Part shown: positions 8,107-16,750 of the stretch, piece by piece
Layout: each line of letters opens with the position of its first letter
How positions within the stretch are numbered: position 1 is the stretch's first letter
NCBI RefSeq assembly: GCF_000308815.1
Contig: NZ_BAFX01000082.1
Location: 1-64,000 of the forward strand
Source: Nocardia concava NBRC 100430
Lineage (GTDB): Bacteria; Actinomycetota; Actinomycetes; Mycobacteriales; Mycobacteriaceae
Direction of reading: 5' to 3'
Length of the DNA: 64,000 nucleotides
Translations under genes and position numbers: made by a program
Notes under the pieces: generated by a model
Databases searched by the model: none
The model's input: the letters and a program-made list of their open reading frames with translations, nothing else
What the model was told of the DNA's origin: nothing

Positions 8107-9084
8107 ATGCCGGATCCGAGACCGGGAACAGCTGTGCCGCAATCGGACTCCAGAGCTCGGGCCATCGGTGCGGTAATCGGGGCGCTGCTGGCCGCCGCCA
8201 CCACGCTCGCGGGTCCGGCCGCCGCCGACAGTCCCGCCACGACCGCTGAATCCTGCTCCACCGCGAAGGTCGCGATGGGATTACCCACTCGCGCGCCCTT
8301 ACTCGACTGGTCGGAGAACCTCGCGTTCGGACAGCGCGGTGATATCTGGATCGCGCGAAGCCTCCGCAATGTGGTCGAGCGCTATGACCACGACGGCCGG
8401 CTGGTGGCCAGTGTGCCCGTGACGGGCCCGGGCGCGGTTCGCCTGGGGTCGGATGGCCTGCTCTATGTGACATACGGCAATTCACCGATCGCCGGAGCCG
8501 CGAAGCAGGGCGGCGTGGTCCGGTTCGACCCCGAGGCCCCCGCACCGCAGCCCGAGGTCTTCGTCTCCGGACTCGGGCAGGCCAATGGCGCCGCCTTCGA
8601 CCGCGACGGGAACCTCTACGTCGCCGATACCAGCACGAACACCGTTGAGCGCATCCATGCGGACGGGACCGTCGACGCCGACTGGACCGAGCGCGCCCGA
8701 AACGCGCTGGCGGCCATGGGCTCCGGCGCCGACGGCGTCGTCGCGGACGGCGATGTCCTCTACGTGACCCTGCTGGAGAGTTCGACCGCACGCGTGGTCG
8801 CCATGCCGATCGCCGATCCCGGGCTGACCTCGGTCGCCGTCGACCTGGCTCCCGCCCCGCTCAGCCCGCCGCTGCTACCCGACGATCTGGCGATCGGCGC
8901 GGACGGCGCGCTCTACATCGCTACCGGCACCGGGCAGCTCGTGCGTGCCGACCCGATCGCGCACACCAGCTGCACACTGCTGAGCATCGAGCCACTGACC
9001 TCGGTCGCGGTGAACCCGGACGACACCCGGACCCTCATTCTGGGCACCGAGAACGGCGACGTGGCCAAGACACGGGTGCACTGA
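8107..9084 (+). CDS. Secreted beta-propeller protein (SMP-30/NHL-like)
   Basis: Exported protein of 325 residues. A signal peptide of about 40 residues (hydrophobic AIGAVIGALLAAATTLAGPAAA) precedes repeated propeller blades such as GDIWIARSLRNVVERYDHDG, GLLYVTYG, GAAFDRDGNLYVADTSTNTV and GALYIATGTG. The pattern fits the SMP-30/gluconolactonase or NHL six-bladed fold. No convincing metal-ligand set was identified, so enzyme activity is uncertain; a binding role is equally possible. I chose the ATG at 8107 because it opens directly into the signal peptide; the frame is open much further upstream only because it overlaps the CGNR gene out of frame. Confidence 0.75.
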   Translation: MPDPRPGTAVPQSDSRARAIGAVIGALLAAATTLAGPAAADSPATTAESCSTAKVAMGLPTRAPLLDWSENLAFGQRGDIWIARSLRNVVERYDHDGRLVASVPVTGPGAVRLGSDGLLYVTYGNSPIAGAAKQGGVVRFDPEAPAPQPEVFVSGLGQANGAAFDRDGNLYVADTSTNTVERIHADGTVDADWTERARNALAAMGSGADGVVADGDVLYVTLLESSTARVVAMPIADPGLTSVAVDLAPAPLSPPLLPDDLAIGADGALYIATGTGQLVRADPIAHTSCTLLSIEPLTSVAVNPDDTRTLILGTENGDVAKTRVH

Positions 9085-9112
9085 CGCAGCGCCGTCGATT
9101 GAGGCAGAGCCG

Positions 9113-9736
9113 TCAATTGTCGTGCGCCGCATGCGCTCTCCCCTCACGGAAGAATTCCAGCAGGCTCTCCACCGTCGGCACCTCGGTGCGCGGCCGCATG
9201 GCCCCGAACGACACATTCCAGAACTCACCGTGCCGCCGCGTCCACGGACCCACGTAGGCGTAGGGCTGCGGGTGGTCCCAATCTCCGGGCGAGACACCGT
9301 AGTTGACCTCGTCGACGGCCACGGACAGATCGAAATGCTCCGGCCACAGCACCGGCTGTTCGGCGGCGAAGCGGCGTAATGCGGTGTCCCCCACCGCGAA
9401 CCAGTCGTGCACGGCGATGGCGGCATCGGTGTCGACGGTGAAGGGCTCGTCCGGGTCCATGCGGGTGCCGTCGGAGTACAGGCCCGCGGGCGGGGCGTCG
9501 GCCTCGAAACCGGCGGTCGCGGCGAGGTCACTGTAGGTGCCGTGCAGCCGGATGCGGCCCTGCGGCCAGACCAGATCGGTGCCCGTGACCGACACCGGCC
9601 ATTTCATGCCGGTGAAGCCGCCCAGCACGATCCGCATGCGGATGCTGCCGAAGCGGCGGTACTGCGGACCGGCGATCAGCAGTTCGGCCGCGGCGTGCAG
9701 GGCGAACCGGGTGTCCTCGTAGGTGATGTCGTCCAC
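9113..9736 (-). CDS. Conserved hypothetical protein
   Basis: A 207-residue protein rich in aromatic residues and beta-strand pattern (RRFGSIRMRIVLGGF, VAVHDWFAVGD-like segments, PYAYVGPWTRRHGEFWNVSFGAM). No signal peptide or membrane segment is seen. I do not recognise the family. I place the start at GTG 9736, which has GGCGGGGA about ten bases upstream; the longer open frame to 9805 would start inside the stem of a strong terminator hairpin, so those first 23 codons are probably not translated. Confidence 0.6.
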   Translation of the reverse strand: MDDITYEDTRFALHAAAELLIAGPQYRRFGSIRMRIVLGGFTGMKWPVSVTGTDLVWPQGRIRLHGTYSDLAATAGFEADAPPAGLYSDGTRMDPDEPFTVDTDAAIAVHDWFAVGDTALRRFAAEQPVLWPEHFDLSVAVDEVNYGVSPGDWDHPQPYAYVGPWTRRHGEFWNVSFGAMRPRTEVPTVESLLEFFREGRAHAAHDN

Positions 9737-9796
9737 CGGGAAATCATCCCCGCCGAGGCGGTGATGTTGCTGGGAAACGGCTTCCGGCAAACAAAT

Positions 9797-9830
9797 CAGC
9801 GCCACACCGGACGAATCCGGTGCGGCGCTG
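9797..9830 (-). terminator. Terminator of the DUF4189 gene
   Basis: Stem-loop with 15-base arms (CAGCGCCACACCGGA and its complement, one mismatch) around a cgaa loop. On the minus strand it is followed by the T-rich run ATTTGTTTG. It lies about 40 bases past the stop of the DUF4189 gene. Confidence 0.75.
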
Positions 9831-9868
9831 AGATGCTCGACGGCTTGCCTGCGACGATCGACAGCTTG

Positions 9869-10324
9869 TCAGCTGGCGTTGTCGGTGCAGGCCGACAGAA
9901 TGATCTTGGCCTGGCGCGGCGAGGAGGAGCCCGTGTCCGGGAAGGACGGGGCGCTCTTGCCGAGCACATTGATGGCCGAGGATTCCGCCTCCGACTTCGA
10001 CGGGGCCCAGGCCCAGCCGAAGCGGGTGTCGGCGCCCTGGGCGACCGCACCGCAGGCATTGGCGAAGTGCACGACGACGGCACAATCGCCGCCACCGCAC
10101 TTCTCGACGGCGGCGCCGTCCGCGGTGTCCCAGTTGCCGTAATTCACGGCATAGGCGACATTTCCAGTGCTCTTGGACAGCGCCAACGCGCCGTACAGGT
10201 CACCGGAGGTGGCGGTGAAGCCCGGCTCCGCGTCCGCCGCGGAAGCGGGTCCGGCGGCCACGGTGCCCATCGCGGCCATCGACGTAACGGCGAGGCCCAT
10301 ACTGGCCTTGCGCAGCAACGACAT
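9869..10324 (-). CDS. DUF4189-domain secreted protein
   Basis: Secreted protein of 151 residues with a signal peptide (MSLLRKASMGLAVTSMAAMG, cleavage probably after PASA near residue 29). The mature part has the DUF4189 pattern: YGALALSKSTGNVAYAVNYG, then two cysteine pairs around KCGGGDCAVVVHFANACGA and a late ILSACT. The function of DUF4189 is unknown; small Cys-containing actinobacterial exoproteins of this type are common. The gene has its own hairpin terminator at 9797-9830. Confidence 0.85.
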   Translation of the reverse strand: MSLLRKASMGLAVTSMAAMGTVAAGPASAADAEPGFTATSGDLYGALALSKSTGNVAYAVNYGNWDTADGAAVEKCGGGDCAVVVHFANACGAVAQGADTRFGWAWAPSKSEAESSAINVLGKSAPSFPDTGSSSPRQAKIILSACTDNAS

Positions 10325-10376
10325 TCGATACTCCCGGGGGATGGAAGGTGATAACGGGCGTCATCATGCCAGACGC

Positions 10377-11039
10377 TCAGACCCGGCGCATGACCGAGAC
10401 GACCTTACCCAGGACCTGGGCCTTGTCGCCATCGATCACCGGATAGGCCGGGTTGCGCGGTTCCAGGTATACATGGCCACCGGTGCGGCGGTAAACCTTG
10501 ACCGTGGCCTCGCCCTCGATCATGGCCGCCACGATCTCGCCGGTGTGCGCCTCCTGCTGCTTGCGCACCACCACGATATCCCCGTCGCAGATGGCGGCGT
10601 CGACCATGGAATCGCCGCGAACCCGCAGGCCGAAGACGGTTCCGCGACCGACCAGTTCGCGTGGGAGGGAGAGCACGTCATCGGTGTGCTCCTCGGCCAG
10701 GATCGGGGTTCCGGCCGCGATATCGCCGACAACGGGCACCGGCACCGAGTTCTCGTCCTGCTGCCGCTGCGGTGCGGACGCCTTCAGGAACAGCCGCACA
10801 TCCATGGGCCGGGTGACCGATTCGCTGCGCTTGAGAAATCCGCGCTCCTCCAATTCGCGCAAATGCCGCGAAACCGACGAACCAGACTTCAATCCGACGG
10901 CATCACCGATCTCCCGGGTGCTCGGCGAATACCCGTGGCGCTGCACCCAATCCCGAATGGTGCACAGGATTCGCTGCTGCCGTTCCGGCAGGGTGGAGGT
11001 GTCTAGATGCTCGAATCCGTCGAAGTCGTCATAGGTCAC
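10377..11039 (-). CDS. LexA-family repressor
   Basis: Self-cleaving repressor of the LexA type, 220 residues. The N-terminal winged helix contains YSPSTREIGDAVGLKSGSSV (about residues 37-56). The cleavage site is Ala-Gly in GDIAAGTP, the catalytic serine is in GDSMVDA and the lysine in GEATVKVYRR. All parts for RecA-stimulated autocleavage are present. No LexA box (CGAACnnnnGTTCG) is visible in front of it, and it lies only 26 bases behind the nitronate monooxygenase gene on the same strand, so it may be a LexA paralogue rather than the main SOS repressor. Confidence 0.85.
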   Translation of the reverse strand: MTYDDFDGFEHLDTSTLPERQQRILCTIRDWVQRHGYSPSTREIGDAVGLKSGSSVSRHLRELEERGFLKRSESVTRPMDVRLFLKASAPQRQQDENSVPVPVVGDIAAGTPILAEEHTDDVLSLPRELVGRGTVFGLRVRGDSMVDAAICDGDIVVVRKQQEAHTGEIVAAMIEGEATVKVYRRTGGHVYLEPRNPAYPVIDGDKAQVLGKVVSVMRRV

Positions 11040-11065
11040 CCGGGAATCCTACGGTGATGCGGCCG

Positions 11066-12040
11066 TCATTCCCGCGTACGACCTGCGGTGGCACGGTTCA
11101 GCGCCGCCTCCGCCTCCGCTGCCAGTGCCGGAACCAGATCCGCGGCCGGTTGCAGGCTGTCGATGAGATCGACTGCCTCGCTTGCCCACACCGGTCCGGG
11201 CGGCAGCTCACCGCGTGCCACAGCCTCGCGATACGCCCGCTTGGCGGCCTCGTCGTGAGCGAGTTCACCTTCCCTGCCACGCCATTTCTCGAGAATCGGA
11301 TGCGGCAGCGTGCGCGCGGTGTACTCCGACGGCCAGCCCACCTCGCGCACGATATCCAGCAGATCGCTGCGCTCGGTCTGCTCACCGCGCCCCTCGATCA
11401 GCGCCTTCCCGACGAACGGCTCCGCCAACGCCTCGAGGCTCGCCTGGAACCGCGTCCCGATCAACGCCCCCGCGGCCCCCAACGCCAACGCGGCCGCCAA
11501 TCCCCGCCCATCCGCGATCCCACCCGCCGCGAGCACCGGAATCGGCGCGACCCGATCGATCACGGCAGGCACAAACGTCAACGTCGACCGCCCCCGCCGC
11601 GCCCCATGCCCACCGCTCTCGGTCCCCTGCGCCACAATCACATCCGCCCCGAACTCCACCGCCCGCTCGGCCTCGGCCATATCCGTCACTTGAATCATCA
11701 ACATCGCACCGGAATCCCTGATCGGTGCGATGAAGGGCCGCGCATCCCCGAACGACACCATGACCGCCCGCGGCCGATACCGCAGCGCTGACTCCACCAC
11801 CGGCAGCGTCGTCCCCCACGCCAGAAAACCAATCCCCCAAGGCTTTTCGGTGCGCTCGGCGACAATCCGCAACTCGCGCTCAACCCACTCCGCATCGGAT
11901 CGGCCACCCCCGACCAACCCGAGCCCGCCACCCTCGGACACCGCGGCAGCCAACGCCCCGCCCGCGATACCACCCATCGGCGCGGACACGATCGGATGCC
12001 TGACACCCAGCAGGTCCGTGAAAACGGTCCGTAATGCCAT
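11066..12040 (-). CDS. Nitronate monooxygenase family protein
   Basis: FMN-dependent TIM-barrel enzyme of 324 residues that oxidises alkyl nitronates or related compounds. The N-terminus TDLLGVRHPIVSAPMGGIAG and the central VIVAQGTESGGHGARRG, VLAAGGIADGRGLAAALALG and GTRFQAS segments are diagnostic of the NMO/2-nitropropane dioxygenase fold and phosphate-binding loop. Start at ATG 12040 (MALRTVFTDLLG); upstream in-frame codons look non-coding. It is upstream of the LexA-family gene on the same strand and divergent from the ADP-ribosylglycohydrolase gene. Confidence 0.9.
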   Translation of the reverse strand: MALRTVFTDLLGVRHPIVSAPMGGIAGGALAAAVSEGGGLGLVGGGRSDAEWVERELRIVAERTEKPWGIGFLAWGTTLPVVESALRYRPRAVMVSFGDARPFIAPIRDSGAMLMIQVTDMAEAERAVEFGADVIVAQGTESGGHGARRGRSTLTFVPAVIDRVAPIPVLAAGGIADGRGLAAALALGAAGALIGTRFQASLEALAEPFVGKALIEGRGEQTERSDLLDIVREVGWPSEYTARTLPHPILEKWRGREGELAHDEAAKRAYREAVARGELPPGPVWASEAVDLIDSLQPAADLVPALAAEAEAALNRATAGRTRE

Positions 12041-12127
12041 GCACCCCAGCGTAACGGGGGCCAGCCGCCACCGGACCCGAGCGCGTTCGCACGCGCCGAG
12101 CGGGCACATGATCGTCTACCGAATAGG

Positions 12128-13225
12128 GTGGTGGGCGTGGAGGAGCATGAGCGGCTGTTCGATCGGGTTCGGGGGGCGATGCTGGGTGGGGCGGTCGGGG
12201 ATGCGCTCGGGTGGCCCATTGAGTTTTTGTCGTTGGAGCAGATTCGGAAGCGGTATGGGGCGGCGGGGGTTACGGGGTATCTGCCGGGTCCGAGAGCGGG
12301 TGCGCCGCAGCAGATTACCGATGACACGCAGATGACGTTGTTTACCGCGGAGGGGTTGTTGCGGTGTCCGCGGGATGTGGATCCGGCGCAGAGTTTGCGG
12401 CGGGCCTATTTGCGGTGGCGGGATACTCAGCAGCAGGAGAGGCCGGCGGCGGAGCCGGATGGGTGGCTGGCGGGGCAGCGGTTTCTGTATGCGACGCGGG
12501 CTCCCGGGAATGCGTGTTTGACCGGGATGCGGCGGCAGGCCGAGAAGTATCTGCCCGCAGCGGAATTCGGGAGGCCCGGGCCGGTGAATCCGAATTCGAA
12601 GGGGTGCGGGACCGTGATGCGGTCGGCGCCGTTCGGGCTGGCCGGATTCGGGGCGGACCGGGCCTTCCACGCCGCGATGCGATGCGCCCAGCTCACCCAC
12701 GGCCATCCGACCGGCTACCTCTCGGCCGGTGCGTTCGCGGTGATCATCGACAGTGTGCTCGCCGGTGCCGAATTGCCGATCGCGGTGCGCGACACCATCG
12801 ATCGCCTCACCGCGATGCCGTCGGCAGCCGAAACGATCTCCGCCCTCTCCGCTGCCCTGGCCGTCGCGCACCTCGGCGACCCCACCCCGGAACGCCTGGA
12901 GATGATCGGCGCGGGCTGGTGCGCCGAGGAATGCCTCGCCATCGCCGTCTACTGTGCCCTCCACACCTACCGCACCGGCGACATCCGCTCCGGACTCCTT
13001 TTGGCCGTCAACCACTCCGGCGACTCCGACTCCACCGGCGCGGTAGCAGGCAACCTCATCGGCGCCATCCACGGCCTCCAAGCCCTCCCCATGGACTGGG
13101 TCGCCCCACTCGAAGGCCGCGACGAACTATTCCGAGTAGCAGACGACCTCGTCCTCAACTTCTTCTACAAGGACCGCACCGGCCTCGACGCCCGCTACCC
13201 CATCGATACGACTCTCGCCGGGTGA
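12128..13225 (+). CDS. ADP-ribosylglycohydrolase family protein
   Basis: Probable hydrolase that removes ADP-ribose from proteins or small molecules, 365 residues. The family's dinuclear Mg site is visible: GAMLGGAVGDALG (residues 17-29), ITDDTQMTLF (near 62) and the late NHSGDSDSTGAVAGNLIGA (near 300), all with the acidic ligands in place. Three GTG codons (12128, 12131, 12137) compete as start. The first 150 codons are richer in ggg and ttt codons than the second half, which is strongly C-ending. It is divergent from the nitronate monooxygenase gene; no ADP-ribosyltransferase gene is adjacent. Confidence 0.9.
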   Translation: MVGVEEHERLFDRVRGAMLGGAVGDALGWPIEFLSLEQIRKRYGAAGVTGYLPGPRAGAPQQITDDTQMTLFTAEGLLRCPRDVDPAQSLRRAYLRWRDTQQQERPAAEPDGWLAGQRFLYATRAPGNACLTGMRRQAEKYLPAAEFGRPGPVNPNSKGCGTVMRSAPFGLAGFGADRAFHAAMRCAQLTHGHPTGYLSAGAFAVIIDSVLAGAELPIAVRDTIDRLTAMPSAAETISALSAALAVAHLGDPTPERLEMIGAGWCAEECLAIAVYCALHTYRTGDIRSGLLLAVNHSGDSDSTGAVAGNLIGAIHGLQALPMDWVAPLEGRDELFRVADDLVLNFFYKDRTGLDARYPIDTTLAG

Positions 13226-13290
13226 GGTGAATCCCGATAGTCGGCAGCGAGATCGGGTCGGTGGGTCGGGGATTCGGCACGTAGGTTGAG

Positions 13291-13932
13291 GTGGTGAGTT
13301 GCGAATTCATTGTTCTGCCGATTGCCTCCATCGCGGAGTCGAGTGCCGCGGCCGAGTACCTGGCGAGTCGGGACGGGGTTTCGATGCCGCGGAGTCTTGG
13401 ACCGATCGTCGAGGGTTTGAACCGGTGGAACGATGAGATTCCGGTGTGGGCGGCCAGGATGTCGGTCGAGGTGGTGGGTGATGGGGTGCGGGTCCGAGTG
13501 CCGGACCATGCCGGGCCGAGGGCGGAGCGGTGGATCCGGGAACTGGTGGGCGGCACCATGTTCGCGGTGCACGACGCGCACGGGGGCACGGCGACCGATG
13601 ACGCGCCGCGTGATGATGTGAGCGTGGATATCGGCGGGCAGATCACCCACCATTCGGTGTCGCCGACCCAGTTGCGGTCCTGGATACCTCGGTTGCATCT
13701 GATCGCGGGTACGCCGTTCCTCATTCTCTGGCGAGAGGGCGACGATGCCTTCTTCGCCCAGACCTACCGCATCGCACCTCAGCGCTACAGCCTCGAATGC
13801 GTGGACCATGACGGGACTCAGGTCGAAACCACCGTCGCGGACCCGCGGCTGGTCGCCGCTCTGATGTGGGACTACGTGATCGGCAGGCAGGATCGCCTGG
13901 CACGGCTGGAATGGACGCCGGTCGATCAGTAG
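13291..13932 (+). CDS. Hypothetical protein
   Basis: A soluble protein of about 213 residues that I cannot assign. The C-terminal half has beta-strand character (TPFLILWREGDDAFFAQTYRI, RYSLECVDHDGTQVETTV) and an early stretch is tryptophan-rich (NRWNDEIPVWAARMSVEV). No signal peptide, membrane segment or catalytic motif is seen. GTG at 13291 or 13294 serves as start. The gene overlaps the end of the convergent gene at 13926 by 7 bases. Confidence 0.55.
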   Translation: MVSCEFIVLPIASIAESSAAAEYLASRDGVSMPRSLGPIVEGLNRWNDEIPVWAARMSVEVVGDGVRVRVPDHAGPRAERWIRELVGGTMFAVHDAHGGTATDDAPRDDVSVDIGGQITHHSVSPTQLRSWIPRLHLIAGTPFLILWREGDDAFFAQTYRIAPQRYSLECVDHDGTQVETTVADPRLVAALMWDYVIGRQDRLARLEWTPVDQ

Positions 13933-14504
13933 TAGAAGCAGACCAGGCCGTTGCCCTGCCGACGGCAGTGGCGCAGCCATCCTTCGATCTGGCCGACCGA
14001 CTCGCGAATACCGGCGTCGGTCAGCAGGTCCGGGTTCGCGGCGGCGAACGTGGCTGCGAGAGACTCGATCTCGTCGATATCGAGGGATCCGATGCTCGGG
14101 AAGCCGTCGATCTCCGGCAGCTGGGCCGGTACCCCGCCGAAGACCAGCGAGGAGGGATCGAAGTCGACCCCGATCGCGGCCAATGCCGCCCCCACCACCT
14201 CGAAATACCCGAATCGCATACCGGACCAGCCGACATTGCTCAGCGATCGTCCGTGGACATCGCATACCGCCTCGAGCGCATAGCCGTACAACTGCCCGAT
14301 GCCCGGGATCATCGGCTCGCCCCGCAGCAGGTGCCGAATCAGGTCCTGCGGCTCGGCATCATCGCCGAGGGCCGGGCCTTCCAGCCGAGACAGCATATGC
14401 GGGTGCACCCGCGCGAGCGTCTCGTCCACGAACTCCTGCCCGTATGAGCCGAAGAGGCGAATCCCCTCCAGGTCAACGGCGTACGGCATGATCCCGTAAG
14501 ACAA
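13926..14504 (-). CDS. Hypothetical protein, DUF7691-like
   Basis: A 192-residue cytosolic protein with segments IMPYAVDLEGIRLFGS, MIPGIGQLYGYALEAVCDVHG and an end of CRRQGNGLVCFYY. The layout resembles the DUF7691 family of actinobacteria, which has no known function; this assignment is from memory and tentative. I prefer the TTG start at 14504 because GGAGGAAACC lies directly in front of it; GTG 14516 and ATG 14489 have poorer ribosome-binding sites. Confidence 0.5.
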   Translation of the reverse strand: MSYGIMPYAVDLEGIRLFGSYGQEFVDETLARVHPHMLSRLEGPALGDDAEPQDLIRHLLRGEPMIPGIGQLYGYALEAVCDVHGRSLSNVGWSGMRFGYFEVVGAALAAIGVDFDPSSLVFGGVPAQLPEIDGFPSIGSLDIDEIESLAATFAAANPDLLTDAGIRESVGQIEGWLRHCRRQGNGLVCFYY

Positions 14505-14590
14505 GGTTTCCTCCACAGCTGTCGTGCCCGAAACAGTGTTTCACCCAAAACATCTCGACAGCATCCGGGTTCCGCATCGCATATGACAGC

Positions 14591-14625
14591 GGTGGGGACC
14601 GATCCATGTCGGATCGGTCCCCACC
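14591..14625 (-). terminator. Terminator of the suf operon
   Basis: Perfect 15-base stem (GGTGGGGACCGATCC) with an atgtc loop, 20 bases past the stop of sufT. No strong T-run follows on the minus strand, which is common for actinobacterial terminators. Confidence 0.7.
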
Positions 14626-14645
14626 AAAGGTATTGCGGTACCGGC

Positions 14646-15017
14646 CTAGACGGTGAAGCCGAGGGCGCGAAGCTGTTCGCGGCCGTCGTCGGTGATCTTG
14701 TCGGGACCCCACGGCGGCATCCAGACCCAGTTGATCTGGAGGTCCTCGGCCAGCCCGGAGCGCACCAGGGCGTTGCGGGACTGGTCCTCGATGACGTCGG
14801 TCAGCGGGCAGGCCGGGGAGGTCAGCGTCATGTCGAGTTTGGCGATGCCGTCCTCGAAGGTCATGCCGTAGACGAGGCCCAGGTCGACGACGTTGATGCC
14901 GAGTTCGGGGTCGACGACGTCGCGCATCGCCTCTTCCATGTCGTCGAGGTGCTGGATCTCCTCGGGCGTCAGTTCGACGGGGGCCGCTTCGACGGCCTGC
15001 TGCTCGGTTTCGCTCAT
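14646..15017 (-). CDS. sufT: SufT-like metal-sulfur cluster maturation protein (DUF59)
   Basis: A protein of 123 residues with a DUF59/MIP18 fold, an accessory factor for maturation of Fe-S proteins. Core motifs: MRDVVDPELGINVVDLGLVY (about residues 41-60), then SPACPLTDVIEDQ with the conserved cysteine, and a tryptophan-rich end (INWVWMPPWGPDKITDDGR). The ATG at 15017 (MSETEQQ) follows the sufU stop by 2 bases. It is the last gene of the suf operon, as in mycobacteria. Confidence 0.92.
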   Translation of the reverse strand: MSETEQQAVEAAPVELTPEEIQHLDDMEEAMRDVVDPELGINVVDLGLVYGMTFEDGIAKLDMTLTSPACPLTDVIEDQSRNALVRSGLAEDLQINWVWMPPWGPDKITDDGREQLRALGFTV

Positions 15018-15019
15018 CT

Positions 15020-15493
15020 CTACTCCCCGTTGCCCATGGTCTTCTTGACTTCCTCCGCGGAGGCGATTCGTACTACGGCGTCCTTGAACGCCATCCAGCC
15101 CAGCAGGGCGCATTTCACGCGGGCAGGATACTTCGAGACGCCGGCGAAGGCGATGCCGTCGCCGATCACGTCCTCGTCACCCTCGAGGGTGCCGCGCGAG
15201 GTGATCATCTCGTCGAACGCCTCGACCACCTTCAGCGCCTGCTGCACCGGCAGGCCGATGACCTGGTCGGTGAGCACCGAGGTGGAGGCCTGGCTGATCG
15301 AGCAGCCCTGCCCGTCGTAGGACACGTCGGTGACATCGCCCTTGTCGTCGATGTTCACGCGCAAGGTCACCTCGTCACCGCAGGTCGGGTTGACGTGGTG
15401 CACCTCCGCGCCGAAGGGCTCGCGCAGCCCTCGGTGATGCGGGTGCTTGTAGTGGTCCAGGATGACTTCCTGGTACATCTGCTCCATGCGCAT
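15020..15493 (-). CDS. sufU: SufU, Fe-S assembly sulfur-transfer protein
   Basis: Accepts sulfur from SufS, in a zinc-dependent way in Gram-positive SufU, and passes it to the SufBCD scaffold. The 157-residue product starts MYQEVILDHYKHPHHRG after a short leader, and carries the three conserved cysteines at about residues 38 (PTCGDE), 64 (GQGCSIS) and 127 (VKCALLGW). The insert between the second and third cysteines has the SufU rather than IscU length. It lies 3 bases behind sufS and 2 bases ahead of sufT. Confidence 0.93.
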   Translation of the reverse strand: MRMEQMYQEVILDHYKHPHHRGLREPFGAEVHHVNPTCGDEVTLRVNIDDKGDVTDVSYDGQGCSISQASTSVLTDQVIGLPVQQALKVVEAFDEMITSRGTLEGDEDVIGDGIAFAGVSKYPARVKCALLGWMAFKDAVVRIASAEEVKKTMGNGE

Positions 15494-15496
15494 GAT

Positions 15497-16750
15497 CTAT
15501 GCAACTCCGAAGAAGCTCTGGGCCTTCCGCACCGCGGCGACCAGCTGATCGACCTCGGCGACGGTGTTGTACACCGCGAAGGAGGCGCGAGCGGTCGCGG
15601 CGACACCGAAGTACCGGTGCAGCGGCCACGCGCAGTGGTGGCCGACGCGGATGGCGACGCCCTGATCGTCGAGGATCTGGCCGACGTCGTGGGCGTGAAT
15701 GCCGTCCACCACGAACGACACCGCGCCACCGCGATTCACGTTCTCGGTCGGGCCGATGATGCGCACGCCCTCGATCGCGCCGAGACCCTCCAGGGCCGCG
15801 GAGACGAGCGTGTGCTCGTGCGCCGCAACGGCTTCCATACCGATGCTACTCAGATACGCGACCGCGGCACCCAGGCCGATGGCCTGCGAGATCATCATCG
15901 AGCCCGCCTCGAACCGCTGCGGCGGCGGGGCGAAGGTCGAGTGATCCATGTACACGGTCTCGATCATGGAGCCGCCGGTGATGAACGGCGGGGTCTCCTC
16001 GAGCAGCGCGCGCCGACCGTACAGGACGCCGATGCCCGAGGGGCCCAGCATCTTGTGCCCGGAGAAGGCGGCGAAGTCGACGCCCAGCTCCTTGAAGTCG
16101 ACCGGCATGTGCGGCACCGACTGGCAGGCGTCCAGCACCACGAGCGCGCCGACTTCCTTTGCACGGCGCACCAATTCGGCGACGTCCGCGACCGCGCCGG
16201 TCACGTTCGACTGGTGGGTGAAGGCGACGACCTTGGTGGCCGAGGACAATTCGAGCGAATCGAGGTCGATGCGCCCGTCGTCGGTGATCCCGTACCACTT
16301 CAGGCGCGCGCCGGTGCGGCGCGCGAGCTCCTGCCACGGAACGAGATTCGCGTGATGCTCGAGCTCGGTGATGACGATCTCGTCCCCGGGCCCGACGCGA
16401 TGCGGGAATCGGTCGTCGGAGAAGGCGTAGGCCACCAGGTTCAGCGACTCGGTCGCGTTCTTGGTGTACACGATCTCGTCCGCGCCGACGCCGACGAACG
16501 CCGCGATCGCCGCGCGCGCCGCCTCGTAGGCCTCATTGGCCTCCTCGGCGAGCTGGTGCGCGCTGCGATGCACGGCCGCGTTGTGCTCGAGCAGGAAGTT
16601 CCGCTCGGCGTCGAGCACCTGGAGAGGACGTTGCGACGTCGCACCGGAATCCAAGTACGCCAACGGTTTTCCGTCGCGCACGGTCCGGCTCAGGATCGGG
16701 AAGTCGGCCCGGATCCGAGCGACGTCGAGAGTCCCCACGGTGCTTGTCAT
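15497..16750 (-). CDS. sufS: SufS cysteine desulfurase
   Basis: PLP enzyme of 417 residues that takes sulfur from L-cysteine, forming alanine and an enzyme persulfide. The PLP-binding lysine is in FSGHKMLGPSGIG (near residue 230) and the catalytic cysteine in RVGHHCAWPLHRYFGV (near residue 367), as in class II desulfurases. The N-terminus has YLDSGATSQRP. The start codon abuts the sufC stop codon directly. Confidence 0.95.
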   Translation of the reverse strand: MTSTVGTLDVARIRADFPILSRTVRDGKPLAYLDSGATSQRPLQVLDAERNFLLEHNAAVHRSAHQLAEEANEAYEAARAAIAAFVGVGADEIVYTKNATESLNLVAYAFSDDRFPHRVGPGDEIVITELEHHANLVPWQELARRTGARLKWYGITDDGRIDLDSLELSSATKVVAFTHQSNVTGAVADVAELVRRAKEVGALVVLDACQSVPHMPVDFKELGVDFAAFSGHKMLGPSGIGVLYGRRALLEETPPFITGGSMIETVYMDHSTFAPPPQRFEAGSMMISQAIGLGAAVAYLSSIGMEAVAAHEHTLVSAALEGLGAIEGVRIIGPTENVNRGGAVSFVVDGIHAHDVGQILDDQGVAIRVGHHCAWPLHRYFGVAATARASFAVYNTVAEVDQLVAAVRKAQSFFGVA

